Below, piece by piece: positions 18,447-26,802 of a stretch of 64,000 nt of DNA (positions within the stretch are counted from its first letter, which is position 1; each line of letters opens with the position of its first letter). The DNA lies in contig NZ_FWWU01000007.1 of NCBI RefSeq assembly GCF_900176165.1, positions 186,001-250,000 on the forward strand. The letters run 5' to 3'. Position numbers and translations under genes: made by a program. The DNA is from Deinococcus hopiensis KR-140. Lineage in GTDB: Bacteria > Deinococcota > Deinococci > Deinococcales > Deinococcaceae. The notes under the pieces were generated by a model. It was not told the origin of the DNA and did no database searches. It saw only the letters and a list, made by a program, of their open reading frames with translations.

Positions 18447-19321
18447 AGACCTCTTGCGAAAGTCGTGGGCTAAGCTGGGAGCGTGGAGCGAGACCGTCTG
18501 GCACGCACGCTAAAAGTGAATCGCAAGCAGTTTCGTCGACGCACCGGGGTCTACGCGGAAACCTTTGCGGAGATGGAAGAGGTGCTGAGGCGACGCGAAG
18601 GACGGAAGAAGAAGTCTGGACGCCCAGCCGCACTCAGCGTGGCGGAACAACTGCTGATGACGCTGGAGTTCTGGCGCGAGTACCGGACCTTCGCGCACCT
18701 GGGTGACGACTGGGGCGTGCATGAGAGCACCGTGCACGGCACGGTGGAACGCGTGGAGGCGGCCCTGATCGAAAGTGCGCGGTTCCGGATGCCGAAGAGG
18801 CGTATGTTTCAGGAAGCGCAGTTGGTGTACAGCGTCGTTGCCGTTGATGCCTCCGAAGTGCCCTGTAAGCGACCAAAAAAAACAGCGCTGCTGGTAGCGC
18901 GGGAAGAAAAAGCGCCACACCGTGAGATTTCAGCTGCTCACCTGCACCGTGACGCAGCGGATCCTCAGCACGGCCACGAGCACTGGGGCCGTTCATGACC
19001 TGAAGCTGTTGGGTCAGTCAGGCGTCCGTTTCCCTCACCACACGGCGCTCATTGGAGATGCTGGGTATCAGGGCTTGTGGAGAAGCCACAGGCACGCCAT
19101 GACCCTTACGTCGCCTCTGTCAGATGAGCAGCGCCAGGACAACCATGTCCTGGCGCATACCCCGCAGGGGACCATACATGTGATCCGGCGCATGAAGATC
19201 TTCCGCGTGTTGAAGGGCGTGTACCGACATCGGCGGCGTCGCTTTGCCCTCCGGGTTCAGCCCATCGCGGCGCTGTGCAAGCTGACACGAGCCTGCCAAT
19301 CATGACTTCCGCAAGAGGTCT
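18447..19321. mobile_element. IS5-type insertion sequence with 3-bp target duplication
   Basis: 875 bp. Ends AGACCTCTTGCGAAAGTC and, inverted, AGACCTCTTGCGGAAGTC. AAT is duplicated at 18444-18446 and 19322-19324. Nested inside the 82-bp IS relic. Confidence 0.88.
18483..19305 (+). pseudogene. IS5-type transposase in two frames
   Basis: The first frame (18483-18998) carries a helix-turn-helix region (FAHLGDDWGVHESTVHGTVE) and the first Asp (SVVAVDASEVP). After an A8 run near 18877 the real protein continues in another frame (from before 18922): RHTVRFQLL, ALIGDAGYQG (second Asp). In that frame a TAG lies between the A8 run and RGKKKRHT. Two-frame transposases with slippage occur in the IS427 group of IS5, but the additional TAG suggests this copy is broken. 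Confidence 0.8.
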
Positions 19322-19432
19322 AATCATCGTTTGTTACTTCCGAGCGGGACGCAACCTCCCTGTGATCAAGGCTCTGCGTGCTGTTTAAAAAGTGAAACCA
19401 ATAAAAAACTGCCTATCCGAGCAGCTTTTTGT

Positions 19433-19663
19433 TCATTCTGCTGGAGTTTCCATGTCCTTGAGCAACTGAGCTCGCGCTCGGCCTTGAACTTCATTGCTGA
19501 GCGCCTTCCAGTTGCTGTTCCCGCCAAGCGCATCTGTCAGGAACATATCGACGTGAGTGGCAGCGACTTTATGTCTCTCCTCATCGCCGCCGAGGCGATT
19601 TCGGTAGTTGCCAAAGGCGAGAAGGTAGACCTGCATCGCCATTGCTTGAATAATTCTGTCCAT
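19433..19663 (-). CDS. small hypothetical protein (76 residues)
   Basis: MDRIIQAMAMQVYLLAFGN, then HVDMFLTDALGG and ARAQLLKDMETPAE: a soluble, helical protein with good codon use. No family recognised. It sits between an IS5 element and phage terminase relics, so it may be a phage or plasmid passenger. Confidence 0.5.
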   Translation of the reverse strand: MDRIIQAMAMQVYLLAFGNYRNRLGGDEERHKVAATHVDMFLTDALGGNSNWKALSNEVQGRARAQLLKDMETPAE

Positions 19664-19697
19664 TCGCCCACTTTACCCTAAGGGGGTGATTCCGCCG

Positions 19698-19910
19698 ATG
19701 CAAACCGACGCACCGAAACAACCAACCGCCGAGGAGATGGGCGCGGTGCTTGGGGTGAGGACTGCGCCTTCGCTAACGCTTCCGCCCAGCGCGCTGACCT
19801 GCTGAAGGCCGCCATAGCTCGCGGGTTACTCCCCGGCCAGCGCTGGCAATCAGGGGTACCGCTTGCTTCGCCGGGTCAACGCGGGCGCATGCCTGCGCGC
19901 GCAGACTATG
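19698..19910 (+). pseudogene. phage-associated small gene, frameshifted
   Basis: MQTDAPKQPTAEEMGAVL begins at 19698. A second frame, RADLLKAAIARGLLPGQRW and on to MPARADYG, ends at 19911. Together they read as one small protein broken by a frameshift, directly before the terminase genes. Not recognised beyond that. Confidence 0.4.
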
Positions 19911-20237
19911 GCTGAGCAGCCTGTCACAATCGCCACGGTTAACGACCTGCGGGAGTTCTGGACCAGTACCCTGCAGGACGGCGGACAGGACATGAAGGAC
20001 CTGCTCAAGGCCAGTGAGATTCTGGGCAAGCGCTTTGGCCTGTTCACGGAGAAGCGCAGTCACAGCGGCAGCATGACCATCCAAGTGGTGTATGGCGGTG
20101 AATACCGCTGTCGGGGTGCCCCTGCCAAAGTACCACCCCGCCCAGCGTCAGATCGTCACGAATGCCAAGCGCTTCGGGGTGGTCTGCACTGGACGGCGGC
20201 CCGGCAAGACCAAGATGGGGAAGCGCCTGCTCATTGA
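19908..20237 (+). CDS. phage terminase small-subunit-like protein
   Basis: From ATG at 19908: MAEQPVTIATVNDLREFW, MKDLLKASEILGKRFGLF, then IQVVYGGE. The pattern of a short helical protein with SEILGKRFGLF, directly before a large-subunit start, fits small terminase subunits, which recognise phage DNA ends for packaging. The last 40 codons overlap the next gene by about 145 bases, too much for normal phage genes, so the C-terminus has probably been shifted. Confidence 0.5.
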   Translation: MAEQPVTIATVNDLREFWTSTLQDGGQDMKDLLKASEILGKRFGLFTEKRSHSGSMTIQVVYGGEYRCRGAPAKVPPRPASDRHECQALRGGLHWTAARQDQDGEAPAH

Positions 20238-20283
20238 GCCCGCCCTGCAGGGCAACCCTGTTCGGGCAGGCCTGAAGGCGTGA
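20092..20283 (+). pseudogene. phage terminase large subunit, N-terminal stub
   Basis: LPKYHPAQRQIVTNAKRFGV leads to the Walker A motif CTGRRPGKTKMGK, the ATPase site of the DNA-packaging motor. The frame stops at 20283, leaving about 60 of the usual 400-600 residues. No other head or tail gene follows, so the prophage is gone. Confidence 0.75.
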
Positions 20284-20339
20284 TGAGAGAACCTCCCTGG
20301 TGAACGCCTAAAATCCCACCGCCAGCTACACTTTGGGGA

Positions 20340-20816
20340 ATGCCACGGGACATAGCGCAACGCTGGAACGATCTTCGTCTGGAATGCTCCGCTGGACCAG
20401 TTCCCCTGAGCAAGCTCACCGAAGCGCTTAGACTGGCCGCGTGGCACGGCCATCTGGAGATGACGGCAGACCTCCTCACGCTCGGTGCAGATCCAAATGC
20501 ACCTGCTGAAGACGGACGCCTGTCCGCCCTCAGCAGTGCTGTCGAGCAGGGATGGCTGCCCGGCATAGAGTTGATCTTGCAGCGAGGTGGAGACGTGCAC
20601 AGATGCAACCGTGCTGGACAGACGCTGCTCATGGAGGCCATCGAGGCGCAAATAGAACTAGAGGCTCAGGACGGCAGACCTCGTGACCTCCAGATGCTCC
20701 ACCTCCTGCTGCGCTACGGCGCTGACCCTACCGTGACCATTGGCGCTGGTCTGACCGCCGAGGCTGTCGCCCGCCGGCATGGCTGGACCGAAGCTGCAGA
20801 ACTGCTTGTCCTTTGA
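20340..20816 (+). CDS. ankyrin-repeat protein
   Basis: 158 residues with about three to four ankyrin repeats: LRLAAWHGHLEMTADLLTLG, LSSAVEQGWLPGIELILQRG and LLLRYGADPTVTIGAGLTA. Such proteins bind other proteins. There is no signal peptide, so it is cytosolic. A TACACT box (20327-20332) seven bases before the ATG and the lack of a ribosome binding site point to a leaderless transcript. It follows a dead terminase and may be a phage-carried or host gene. Confidence 0.85.
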   Translation: MPRDIAQRWNDLRLECSAGPVPLSKLTEALRLAAWHGHLEMTADLLTLGADPNAPAEDGRLSALSSAVEQGWLPGIELILQRGGDVHRCNRAGQTLLMEAIEAQIELEAQDGRPRDLQMLHLLLRYGADPTVTIGAGLTAEAVARRHGWTEAAELLVL

Positions 20817-21326
20817 TCAGCGCTGGGATTGTCGGAACTTTCTCCGCTCCCGCCCGGGGCCGCGTCCTCTGTACTCAGCGTGGTTAAGCTCGTCACCGGG
20901 CGGCCCAGCACCTCCGGGGCCAGAGCAGCGTGGTTGCGGTAGCTCAAGTAGTCCAGCGTACGGTGCGGCTGATAAGCGACCGCGTTCCCGGTGGGAGTCG
21001 GCGTGTGACTTCTTCATCTCCACCTGGGAAGTGCTGTCAGGCAAGCGGGAGGCCTCCACGAAGCTCACGTTCACCCCCTCTGCAACCACGCCAAGTTGAC
21101 GCTGTGGTCCCGCCCCAGCGTCACGAAGTGGGTGCTCACGCTGTGGAGAACGCTGTACTCGACATTACCGACGCAGGCCTTGTGGATGATGGTCTTGGTG
21201 CGGGGAGCGATAGTGGTCAACTTGCTCCCTGAACTAACAGGTGATGGCGTCACAGAGGCGGGAAACTTTCCTGGGATGACCTGCCTTTTTTGCTGTCTTT
21301 ATAGGCAATATGTCTACTGCCATTAA
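20817..21326. other. no gene recognised
   Basis: Open frames exist on both strands (for example minus-strand YSVLHSVSTHFVTLGRD near 21150), but none matches a family or has a proper start. Probably decayed accessory DNA. Confidence 0.4.
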
Positions 21327-21348
21327 TAGACGAGTCGTCTACTACATT
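21312..21348 (+). promoter_or_regulatory. palindromic operator and -10 box of the HTH gene
   Basis: TAGACGAGTCGTCTA (21327-21341) is a perfect 15-base palindrome, and GTCTA at 21312-21316 repeats its half site. TACATT (21343-21348) lies five bases before the ATG at 21354. The layout fits self-repression by the small HTH protein that follows. Confidence 0.6.
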
Positions 21349-21353
21349 TTGGC

Positions 21354-21545
21354 ATGAGCGAGCTGTCCGAGACGGAGCAAAAGATAAAGGAGGAGCCAGA
21401 ACATGCGCGGCGGCAACAGGGCATAACGCACGCTGCACTAGCCGGGACACTGGGCATTAAACCCCCATTGATCACTGCTGTCCTGACCCGCAAGAGAGGA
21501 CGCACACGGAACCAAAGTGATTCCTGTATATGGCTAGATGTATGA
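21354..21545 (+). pseudogene. XRE/HipB-type HTH protein, N-terminal half
   Basis: MSELSETEQKIKEEPEHARR then GITHAALAGTLGIKPPLITA, a helix-turn-helix of the Cro/CI type, then the frame runs off into unrelated sequence and stops at 21545. A matching C-terminal piece lies at 21639-21704, so about 100 bp of AT-rich DNA seem to have been inserted into the gene. Confidence 0.6.
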
Positions 21546-21600
21546 TGAGGATACAGATCATACCTAGGAGGGCTTAAATAAATATGACTCTCATAACCGT

Positions 21601-21619
21601 ATGATTGAGAATCATTATT
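21601..21619. promoter_or_regulatory. Fur-box-like palindrome
   Basis: ATGATTGAGAATCATTATT resembles the classical 19-bp Fur site (TGAGAATCATTAT is a common half). It contains the palindrome ATGATT-GAG-AATCAT. No iron-related gene follows at a normal distance, and it lies in the AT-rich insert that splits the HTH gene, so it may be the promoter of a lost or moved gene. Confidence 0.45.
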
Positions 21620-21638
21620 ATTCCGCTTCATCCCTTAA

Positions 21639-21704
21639 AGCTTCCTGGATGTACTTGACATGCTTGGTCTCGAAATCGTGGTCCGGCCGAAGGCGCAGCA
21701 GTGA
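21639..21704 (+). pseudogene. C-terminal relic of the HTH gene
   Basis: SFLDVLDMLGLEIVVRPKAQ and stop at 21702-21704 is the typical end of HipB-like regulators. The following gene begins GTG at 21701, overlapping this stop by four bases, which shows the two were once coupled. Confidence 0.55.
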
Positions 21705-21958
21705 CTGGCGGCCAGAAGGCTGGGCTCCAGACCATCGATCAAATGATTGCCGTCATGCCAGACGGCCCCATTCGTCTCCAGGACCGGATGGCGCTTCTCC
21801 CCGAGGAGGTCAAGCCCAAAACGGCATCCGGTGAGGCCGGTCTTCTCGTCGCTGATCGCCTCACGACCCGTGACGGTCGCGCCTTTGGGACATCCGTCAT
21901 CACCGAGAAAGGGCGACAGCGGCGGGCAGAGATGCATGCCCTGCTGGCAAGGCAATGA
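21701..21958 (+). CDS. hypothetical protein coupled to the HTH gene
   Basis: 85 residues from the GTG overlapping the HTH stop: DRMALLPEEVKPKTASGEAG, then AEMHALLARQ. Soluble, no family recognised. Coupled on both sides (GTGA upstream, ATGA downstream), so it was the middle gene of a three-gene unit. Regulator-plus-partner order resembles toxin-antitoxin loci, but no toxin motif is seen. Confidence 0.5.
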   Translation: MTGGQKAGLQTIDQMIAVMPDGPIRLQDRMALLPEEVKPKTASGEAGLLVADRLTTRDGRAFGTSVITEKGRQRRAEMHALLARQ

Positions 21959-22257
21959 AATCGCCCAAACCCCCCTCAATGCGGACCATGCTGATCCTCA
22001 CCGGCATCTGGGCTGCTGCCTTTGGGATCGGCTGGCTGTTCTGGCCAAGCAAAGAGGCGGCTCAATGGTTCGGCGTCCCAGCAGCGTTGCTCGTGCTGGG
22101 AATGATCTGGGCCATACGCCAGGCAAGGAGTTGGTGCTACGGCCTAGCGCATTTGTCCGAATGGCGCCGTGAGGGATGGCCTTCCACTCACGGCGCCATT
22201 CGGACAAATGCGCCTTCAAGTTCGCCCTGCTCGGTCAAAAAGAAGTCCTCTTTTTGA
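21955..22257 (+). CDS. two-helix membrane protein, tail replaced by a hairpin element
   Basis: Starts at the ATGA overlap. MLILTGIWAAAFGIGWLFW and WFGVPAALLVLGMIWAI are clear membrane helices. From about residue 62 the frame reads through a perfect 27-bp hairpin (22147-22213) into unrelated Ser/Lys-rich sequence, so the original C-terminus was lost to the insertion. Confidence 0.55.
   Translation: MKSPKPPSMRTMLILTGIWAAAFGIGWLFWPSKEAAQWFGVPAALLVLGMIWAIRQARSWCYGLAHLSEWRREGWPSTHGAIRTNAPSSSPCSVKKKSSF
22147..22213. repeat. perfect 27-bp hairpin (mini-element)
   Basis: Bases 22147-22173 and 22187-22213 are exact inverted copies around a 13-base loop. The outer ends, GCGCATTTGTC preceded by TA (22145-22146), resemble the IS630 end GAGCATTTGTC at 7601, so this may be a MITE-like palindrome of that family. 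No T-tract follows, so it is not a normal terminator. Confidence 0.75.
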
Positions 22258-22269
22258 CAAACGCTCTAA
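22234..22269. repeat. second hairpin with IS630-like end
   Basis: GTCAAAAAGA (22234-22243) pairs with TCTTTTTGAC (22249-22258). The right side runs on as TGACAAACGCTCTA (22254-22267), nearly identical to the IS630 right end TGACAAATGCTCTA at 7590-7603 including its TA. Confidence 0.65.
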
Positions 22270-22448
22270 GCAGCAGTAGAAACGGGGAACCCCCCCCTCG
22301 GGACACACGAAGGTGGGGCCTTTTTTGCCTACAAGGTGGGGAAGGAGTTGTGGACGACCAGAGAACTATGTTGCGCCTTTCACCACAATATTGATCGTTG
22401 TTCAACTTGGCCTTATCTCTGTCTGGTAGTGTCTCCTGCCGGTCCTAT

Positions 22449-23837
22449 TCACGTCATGAGGAACACGTATGCGGCACCGAGAACCGTACTCCCCACGAGG
22501 ACAGGCAGCGTGCCGATCTTGAAGCGGAACAGTGCCAAGGTGGCCAGCACCGACAGCACCAGGGTAGGGAGACTCAGGGTGTTCCACTCGGGAACGTAGA
22601 GGCGCAGCGGGCCAACGTGCTGTTCCGCTACCCCGCCAAACAGGGTGTGCAGCGCGAACCAGACGCTAAGGTTCAGGATCACACCGACGACGGCGGCGGT
22701 GATGGCGGTCAACCCACCTGAGAGCGCCTTGTTTCCCCGAAGCTGCTCAATGTACGGCGCGCCCAGAAAGATCCACAGGAAGCATGGGGCATATGTCGCC
22801 CACGTCACGACGATAGAGGCCAGGATGCCAGCGGTGAGCGGGGCCAGACCTTCAGGATGGCGGAACGCCCCGAGGAACCCGACGTACTGCACGACCTGGA
22901 TCAGGGGACCTGGCGTTGTTTCCGCCATCCCCAGTCCATTGAGCATCTCTCCGGGACGCAGCCAGCCGAACACCTCCACGGCCTGCTGAGCAACGTAGGC
23001 GAGGACCGCATAGGCTCCACCGAAGGTCACCACCGCCATCTGGCTAAAGAACTTCGCCTGCTGCCAGTACACGCTGCCAAAGTCCAGGAGCACACCGACC
23101 AGCAGCAATGGACCAAACCAGGCAGCCAGGCCCAACCCCCCGACCCTTAGGGTACGCCCCCAGGAGGGGAATACATGCGGGACGGTGTGACGGTTAATCA
23201 CCGCTTGGTCCTCGGACAGGACAGCTGTTTTCCCCGGTCCGTGCCCCCCGCCACCTGCGAACACTTCAGGGCGGGCACGGCTCCCGAAGTACCCCATCAC
23301 TCCAGCACTGAGGACTACCAATGGGAAGGGAACGTTGAAGAAGAAAAGGGCAGTGAAGGCCAGCCCTGCGAAGACAACCAGGAGGGGATGCTTCAGGGCG
23401 CGGCGACCGATGCGGAACACCGCCTCGAGAACGATGGCGAGGACGGCGGCCTTGAGGCCGAAGAAGACGGCCTGAATGGCTGTCGTCTCCTCATACAGAG
23501 CGTAGATGATGCTCAACAGGAGGATCGAGAGGAAGCCGGGCAGAACGAACAAAGTGCCAGCGACGATGCCGCCCCGGGTGCCGTGGAGCAGCCAGCCGAT
23601 ATAGATGGCGAGCTGCTGTGCTTCCGGGCCAGGCAGGAGCGTGCAGTAATTCAGGGCGTGCAGGAAGCGCTCCTCGCTGATCCAGCGTTTCTCCTCTACA
23701 AGGATGCGGTGCATCACCGCGATCTGTCCAGCGGGACCACCAAAGCTCTGCAATGCCACGCGCGTCCACACGACGAGGGCCTCTCGAAAAGAGATGCCGT
23801 GAGCGGGGGTGGGCACAGCCGCACGGCGGCTAAGCAT
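22449..23837 (-). CDS. chrA: chromate efflux transporter ChrA
   Basis: About 462 residues, the usual length for two-domain CHR transporters. It pumps chromate out across the inner membrane. Family motifs repeat in both halves: TRVALQSFGGPAGQIAVMHR and LLPGPEAQQLAIYIGWL in the first, TFGGAYAVLAYVAQQA and ETTPGPLIQVVQYVGF in the second, with about ten membrane helices. I chose ATG at 23837 (MLSRRAAVPTP), which overlaps the end of chrB by eight bases; the frame is open 21 codons further upstream. It forms an operon with chrB. Confidence 0.95.
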   Translation of the reverse strand: MLSRRAAVPTPAHGISFREALVVWTRVALQSFGGPAGQIAVMHRILVEEKRWISEERFLHALNYCTLLPGPEAQQLAIYIGWLLHGTRGGIVAGTLFVLPGFLSILLLSIIYALYEETTAIQAVFFGLKAAVLAIVLEAVFRIGRRALKHPLLVVFAGLAFTALFFFNVPFPLVVLSAGVMGYFGSRARPEVFAGGGGHGPGKTAVLSEDQAVINRHTVPHVFPSWGRTLRVGGLGLAAWFGPLLLVGVLLDFGSVYWQQAKFFSQMAVVTFGGAYAVLAYVAQQAVEVFGWLRPGEMLNGLGMAETTPGPLIQVVQYVGFLGAFRHPEGLAPLTAGILASIVVTWATYAPCFLWIFLGAPYIEQLRGNKALSGGLTAITAAVVGVILNLSVWFALHTLFGGVAEQHVGPLRLYVPEWNTLSLPTLVLSVLATLALFRFKIGTLPVLVGSTVLGAAYVFLMT

Positions 23838-24775
23838 GGGTTTCTCCCAAGGGTTGATCCGAGAGGGCAGCGTACAGACCATCGAAGAGGGCAAGGCCAT
23901 TGACCTCCAGTTGTCCGTCCCTCAATCCGGAGGTTACCCAGCCGTCAAGCAGGGCCTCCACGCCAGCGGTTTGACGACGGTTGTACTTCCCGTCCCGCAA
24001 GTCGATGCCATGCACGATCTCGGCCAGGGCCGTGAGGGCTCCTTCCGTGAGGTCAAACGCGCGCAGCAGCGTCTCGAAGGTGCAAAGGTCTCCCACCATG
24101 GGGGTGAAGTCGCCATTCGGGGTACCGAAGGTGACTTCATCAGGACCCGGGGCCATGGTGTAGCGGATGGCAGCCATAGGGTCAATGAAGCGCTTGATAA
24201 GCCAGGCAGAGGCGAGGCGGTCCACATGGGGAGGGGGCCGGGTGACCCAGCGGCGGCCCAGATAGGCAGCGCGAGAGGCGTGGGGAACGGGCATGGGAAC
24301 CTCCGGGACGGTGAGCACCTGGGCGACGTCCGCGAGGCGCAGGGCCAGCGTTCGTCCTGCCTGAGACTGAAAGAAATCGATCCGGCCGAGCTCGGCGTGG
24401 CGTTTGCGCAGCTTCTCCAGCGCGGCCTGGGTCTTGGCCTGGAGGCTTTTGCCGGGCTGGATCAGGGCCTCGAGCGCGCGCAGGTCTTCCTCCAGCTCGG
24501 CGTACTCCTCACTGCGGGCGGCGTTGAAGCGCTTGATAAGCTCAGCGTCCGTCAGGCCAAGAAAGCCCTGGACGCGGAGGATGACGCCCTCCCCGCCGCC
24601 ATGACGAACCTCCTGGGCAAGCCATTGGAGGGCTTCGAGAGGTTCGGGTCGGGAGGACTGTATTGTTCCCGGGGAGTGTGACTGCCCCCAAACGCTTGAG
24701 CCGTCGCCAAAGGGCGACACGGGCACTTGACGTGTCCCCACTGGGGCGGGCGGAAGAGAACACCAACCACTCCAT
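23830..24775 (-). pseudogene. chrB: ChrB chromate-resistance protein, frameshifted
   Basis: The normal N-terminus starts at ATG 24775: MEWLVFSSARPSGDTSSARV, then ALWRRLKRLGAV. Near 24672 (CTCCCGACCCGAACC) the frame must shift by +1 to reach RPEPLEALQWLAQEVR and the rest, which holds the ChrB domain (RPPPHVDRLASAWLIKRF, FGTPNGDFTPMVGDLCTFE, HGIDLRDGKYNR). ChrB regulates or aids ChrA. One extra or two missing bases break it; the rest is well preserved, so the change is recent or an assembly error. Confidence 0.9.
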
Positions 24776-24859
24776 ATAAAGGAATGTTACAGGTGTTGCG
24801 TTATAAAGAAACGTACTTTGCACCTCTCCCTGTGAAGCTGGATTTACGGAGGGCAGCTC

Positions 24860-25400
24860 CCGCTTGAGGTGACCGGCCACAGGGGTTTGGTTGGGAATTT
24901 CTCCTGCGCCAGCACCGCACCGCGGCATTAGCCGTCGCGTCATTGACCTTGGCGTAGCGCAGCGTGGTCTGGATGTGCTGGTGGCCCAGCCGCTTGCGGA
25001 TAACGCCAGATTGCCGTCCACGAGTTCCGTGGCGTGGCTGTATCGAAGTTGATGGAGCGTGCAGGTGTGGCCTCCACCCTCCGTATACCCCTGTCAGGGG
25101 CTCTGCCCACGCTGATAGCGCAGAGGTCTGCCGCGCCTATTCTTCACTGCCTGGAAGAGTCAGCCTTGGATGTAAGCCAGGGTCCGCAGGCAACGCCGCA
25201 GGGTGTTGACCAGTTCGGGATCGGCGAGGAGCACGGTGCGTTTTCGGTCTCCCTTTCCAGCACCGTCAGGTGTTCGTTCCCTTTCATCGGGTCGAGGTCT
25301 CCAGGTGGAAATTGAGCGCCTCCCCGATCCGCACAGCTGTGCCGAAGACCAGCCGGAACGGCAGAGCAGCCCGTGCCTGCCCTGCGTAAAACTACGCAGG
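24860..25400 (-). pseudogene. tyrosine recombinase (integrase) relic
   Basis: Leftward fragments in different frames match the catalytic half of phage/XerD-type integrases: LVFGTAVRIGEALNFH, LGKGDRKRTVLLADPEL, LHQLRYSHATELVDG (the H-x-x-R box) and KRLGHQHIQTTLRYAKV (the second His region). Several frame changes and a missing block make it inactive. The catalytic Tyr region is the YAKV stretch near 24960. Confidence 0.8.
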
Positions 25401-25456
25401 TGCCTAAGAAATGCCCCGCATGGTGCCGCCGCCTGGAGGAATGCCAGAGTGGGCGA

Positions 25457-25981
25457 ATGAAACGGGTCTTGCTGCCTCTGCTCGCCCTGGGCCTGCCCGT
25501 TGCCCTTGCCCAGACGACCCCGGCCGCCCAGCCCGCGCCGCAGCCCGTCCAGCTCGCTGCCACGCGCACCGTGACCCAGGTAAGCCTTAGCCTCTCGGCG
25601 GCGGTGCGCATCGCCCAGCTTGCTGTTCAGAACTGCGCCCAGGGAGGCTACAACGTCACCGCGACCGTGGTGGACCGCGCCGGGATCACCCTCGCTGTGG
25701 CCCCCGCCGAGAATGCTGGCCCCCACACCCTCGACGCCTCATACCGCAAGGCGTACACCCGCGCCTCGGCCCGCAACACCACCGCCGCCATCGCTGAGAA
25801 CATCCGCACCAACCCCACCTCGGCCGAGCTCGCCCGCATTGACCGCTTCCTCGTGCTGGCCGGGGGCATGCCCATTCGCGTCGACAACGTGGTGGTGGGC
25901 GCTGCCGGGGTAGGGGGCGCAAGCGGAACCATCGACGAGAAGTGCGTGACCGACGCCATCACGACGGTCCTGGGTCGGTGA
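25457..25981 (+). CDS. secreted HbpS/GlcG-like (DUF336) protein
   Basis: About 174 residues. Signal peptide MKRVLLPLLALGLPVALAQ, then the GlcG/HbpS fold: LSLSAAVRIAQLAVQ, GYNVTATVVDRAGITLA and GGMPIRVDNVVVGAAGVGG. Family members bind heme or cobalamin-like ligands or act as redox sensors in the cell envelope. ATG at 25457 gives a clean signal peptide; earlier codons do not. Its stop overlaps the start of an ankyrin protein by four bases. Confidence 0.85.
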   Translation: MKRVLLPLLALGLPVALAQTTPAAQPAPQPVQLAATRTVTQVSLSLSAAVRIAQLAVQNCAQGGYNVTATVVDRAGITLAVAPAENAGPHTLDASYRKAYTRASARNTTAAIAENIRTNPTSAELARIDRFLVLAGGMPIRVDNVVVGAAGVGGASGTIDEKCVTDAITTVLGR

Positions 25982-26661
25982 GGCGCGCACTGCTGGCTGC
26001 CCTGCTCATCTTCCCATGGGCGGACGCGGGTGGGGCAGCCACCCTCCAGCCTGGCGTGGGCCAGCCCGCCCTGAACGCCGCCCTGGGCCAGGCCGCCGAA
26101 CGGGGCGACGTGGCCGGGGTCCGCAACCTTTTAAAGCGTGGGGCCTCACCGCGCGCTCGGCGCGCGGACGGCCGCACTGCCCTGACGAGCGCTGCTCTCG
26201 GGAATCACGTCGCTGTGGCCCGGATGCTCGTTGCTGCGGGAGCAGACCCGGATCCGCAGGACACGGCCCGGAACAATGCCCTGCTCGTGACCGGTGAAAC
26301 CGGCAACGTCGGCATGCTCCGCGAGGTGTTGCGCGCAGGGCCGGACCTGACCCGTACCAATCGCTTCGGCGGTACCGCCCTGATTCCAGCGGCCGACCGG
26401 GGACACGTCGAGTACGTGCGCGAACTGCTCAAGACCGGTATTGATGTGAATCATGTGAACAACCTGGGGTGGACTGCCCTGCTGGAGGCGGTCCTCCTCG
26501 GCGACGGTGATCCCCGCCATACCGAGATCGTTCGCTTGCTGCTCGCAGCGGATGCCAATCCCAACCTGACGGACCGGGACGGCGTGACACCCCTGGCACA
26601 TGCCAAACGGCGCGGCTTTGCCAGCATGGTGGCGCTTTTGACATCCGGACGTGGGCGTTAA
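25978..26661 (+). CDS. exported ankyrin-repeat protein
   Basis: 227 residues from GTG at 25978 (GTGA overlap). An Ala/Leu-rich signal peptide (ALLAALLIFPWADAGGAA) precedes about five ankyrin repeats: DVAGVRNLLKRGASPRARRA, VAVARMLVAAGADPDPQDTA, HVEYVRELLKTGIDVNHVN and EIVRLLLAADANPNLTDRDG. It would bind a partner protein outside the membrane, most likely the HbpS-like protein encoded just before it. Exported ankyrin proteins near catalases (AnkB type) are linked to peroxide defence; no catalase is present here. Confidence 0.88.
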   Translation: MRRALLAALLIFPWADAGGAATLQPGVGQPALNAALGQAAERGDVAGVRNLLKRGASPRARRADGRTALTSAALGNHVAVARMLVAAGADPDPQDTARNNALLVTGETGNVGMLREVLRAGPDLTRTNRFGGTALIPAADRGHVEYVRELLKTGIDVNHVNNLGWTALLEAVLLGDGDPRHTEIVRLLLAADANPNLTDRDGVTPLAHAKRRGFASMVALLTSGRGR

Positions 26662-26802
26662 GCCATGGTGGGCGCAGATCCACCGTTTTGTTTCCCAAGG
26701 CATCAAGCGGGTGGGGAACGAAAGGTGGAGGAAAACGGGCGTCCTTAAGGAGGATGTACGCACGGCCGCTTCCGGGCACACTGAAACGCAACGGAGAGTG
26801 AT

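Noticed and set aside
19698..20283. A complete prophage
   Set aside because: Only terminase fragments are present; no capsid, tail or lysis genes follow.
21354..21958. Calling the locus a HipBA toxin-antitoxin system
   Set aside because: The HTH part resembles HipB, but the coupled gene lacks any HipA kinase motif.
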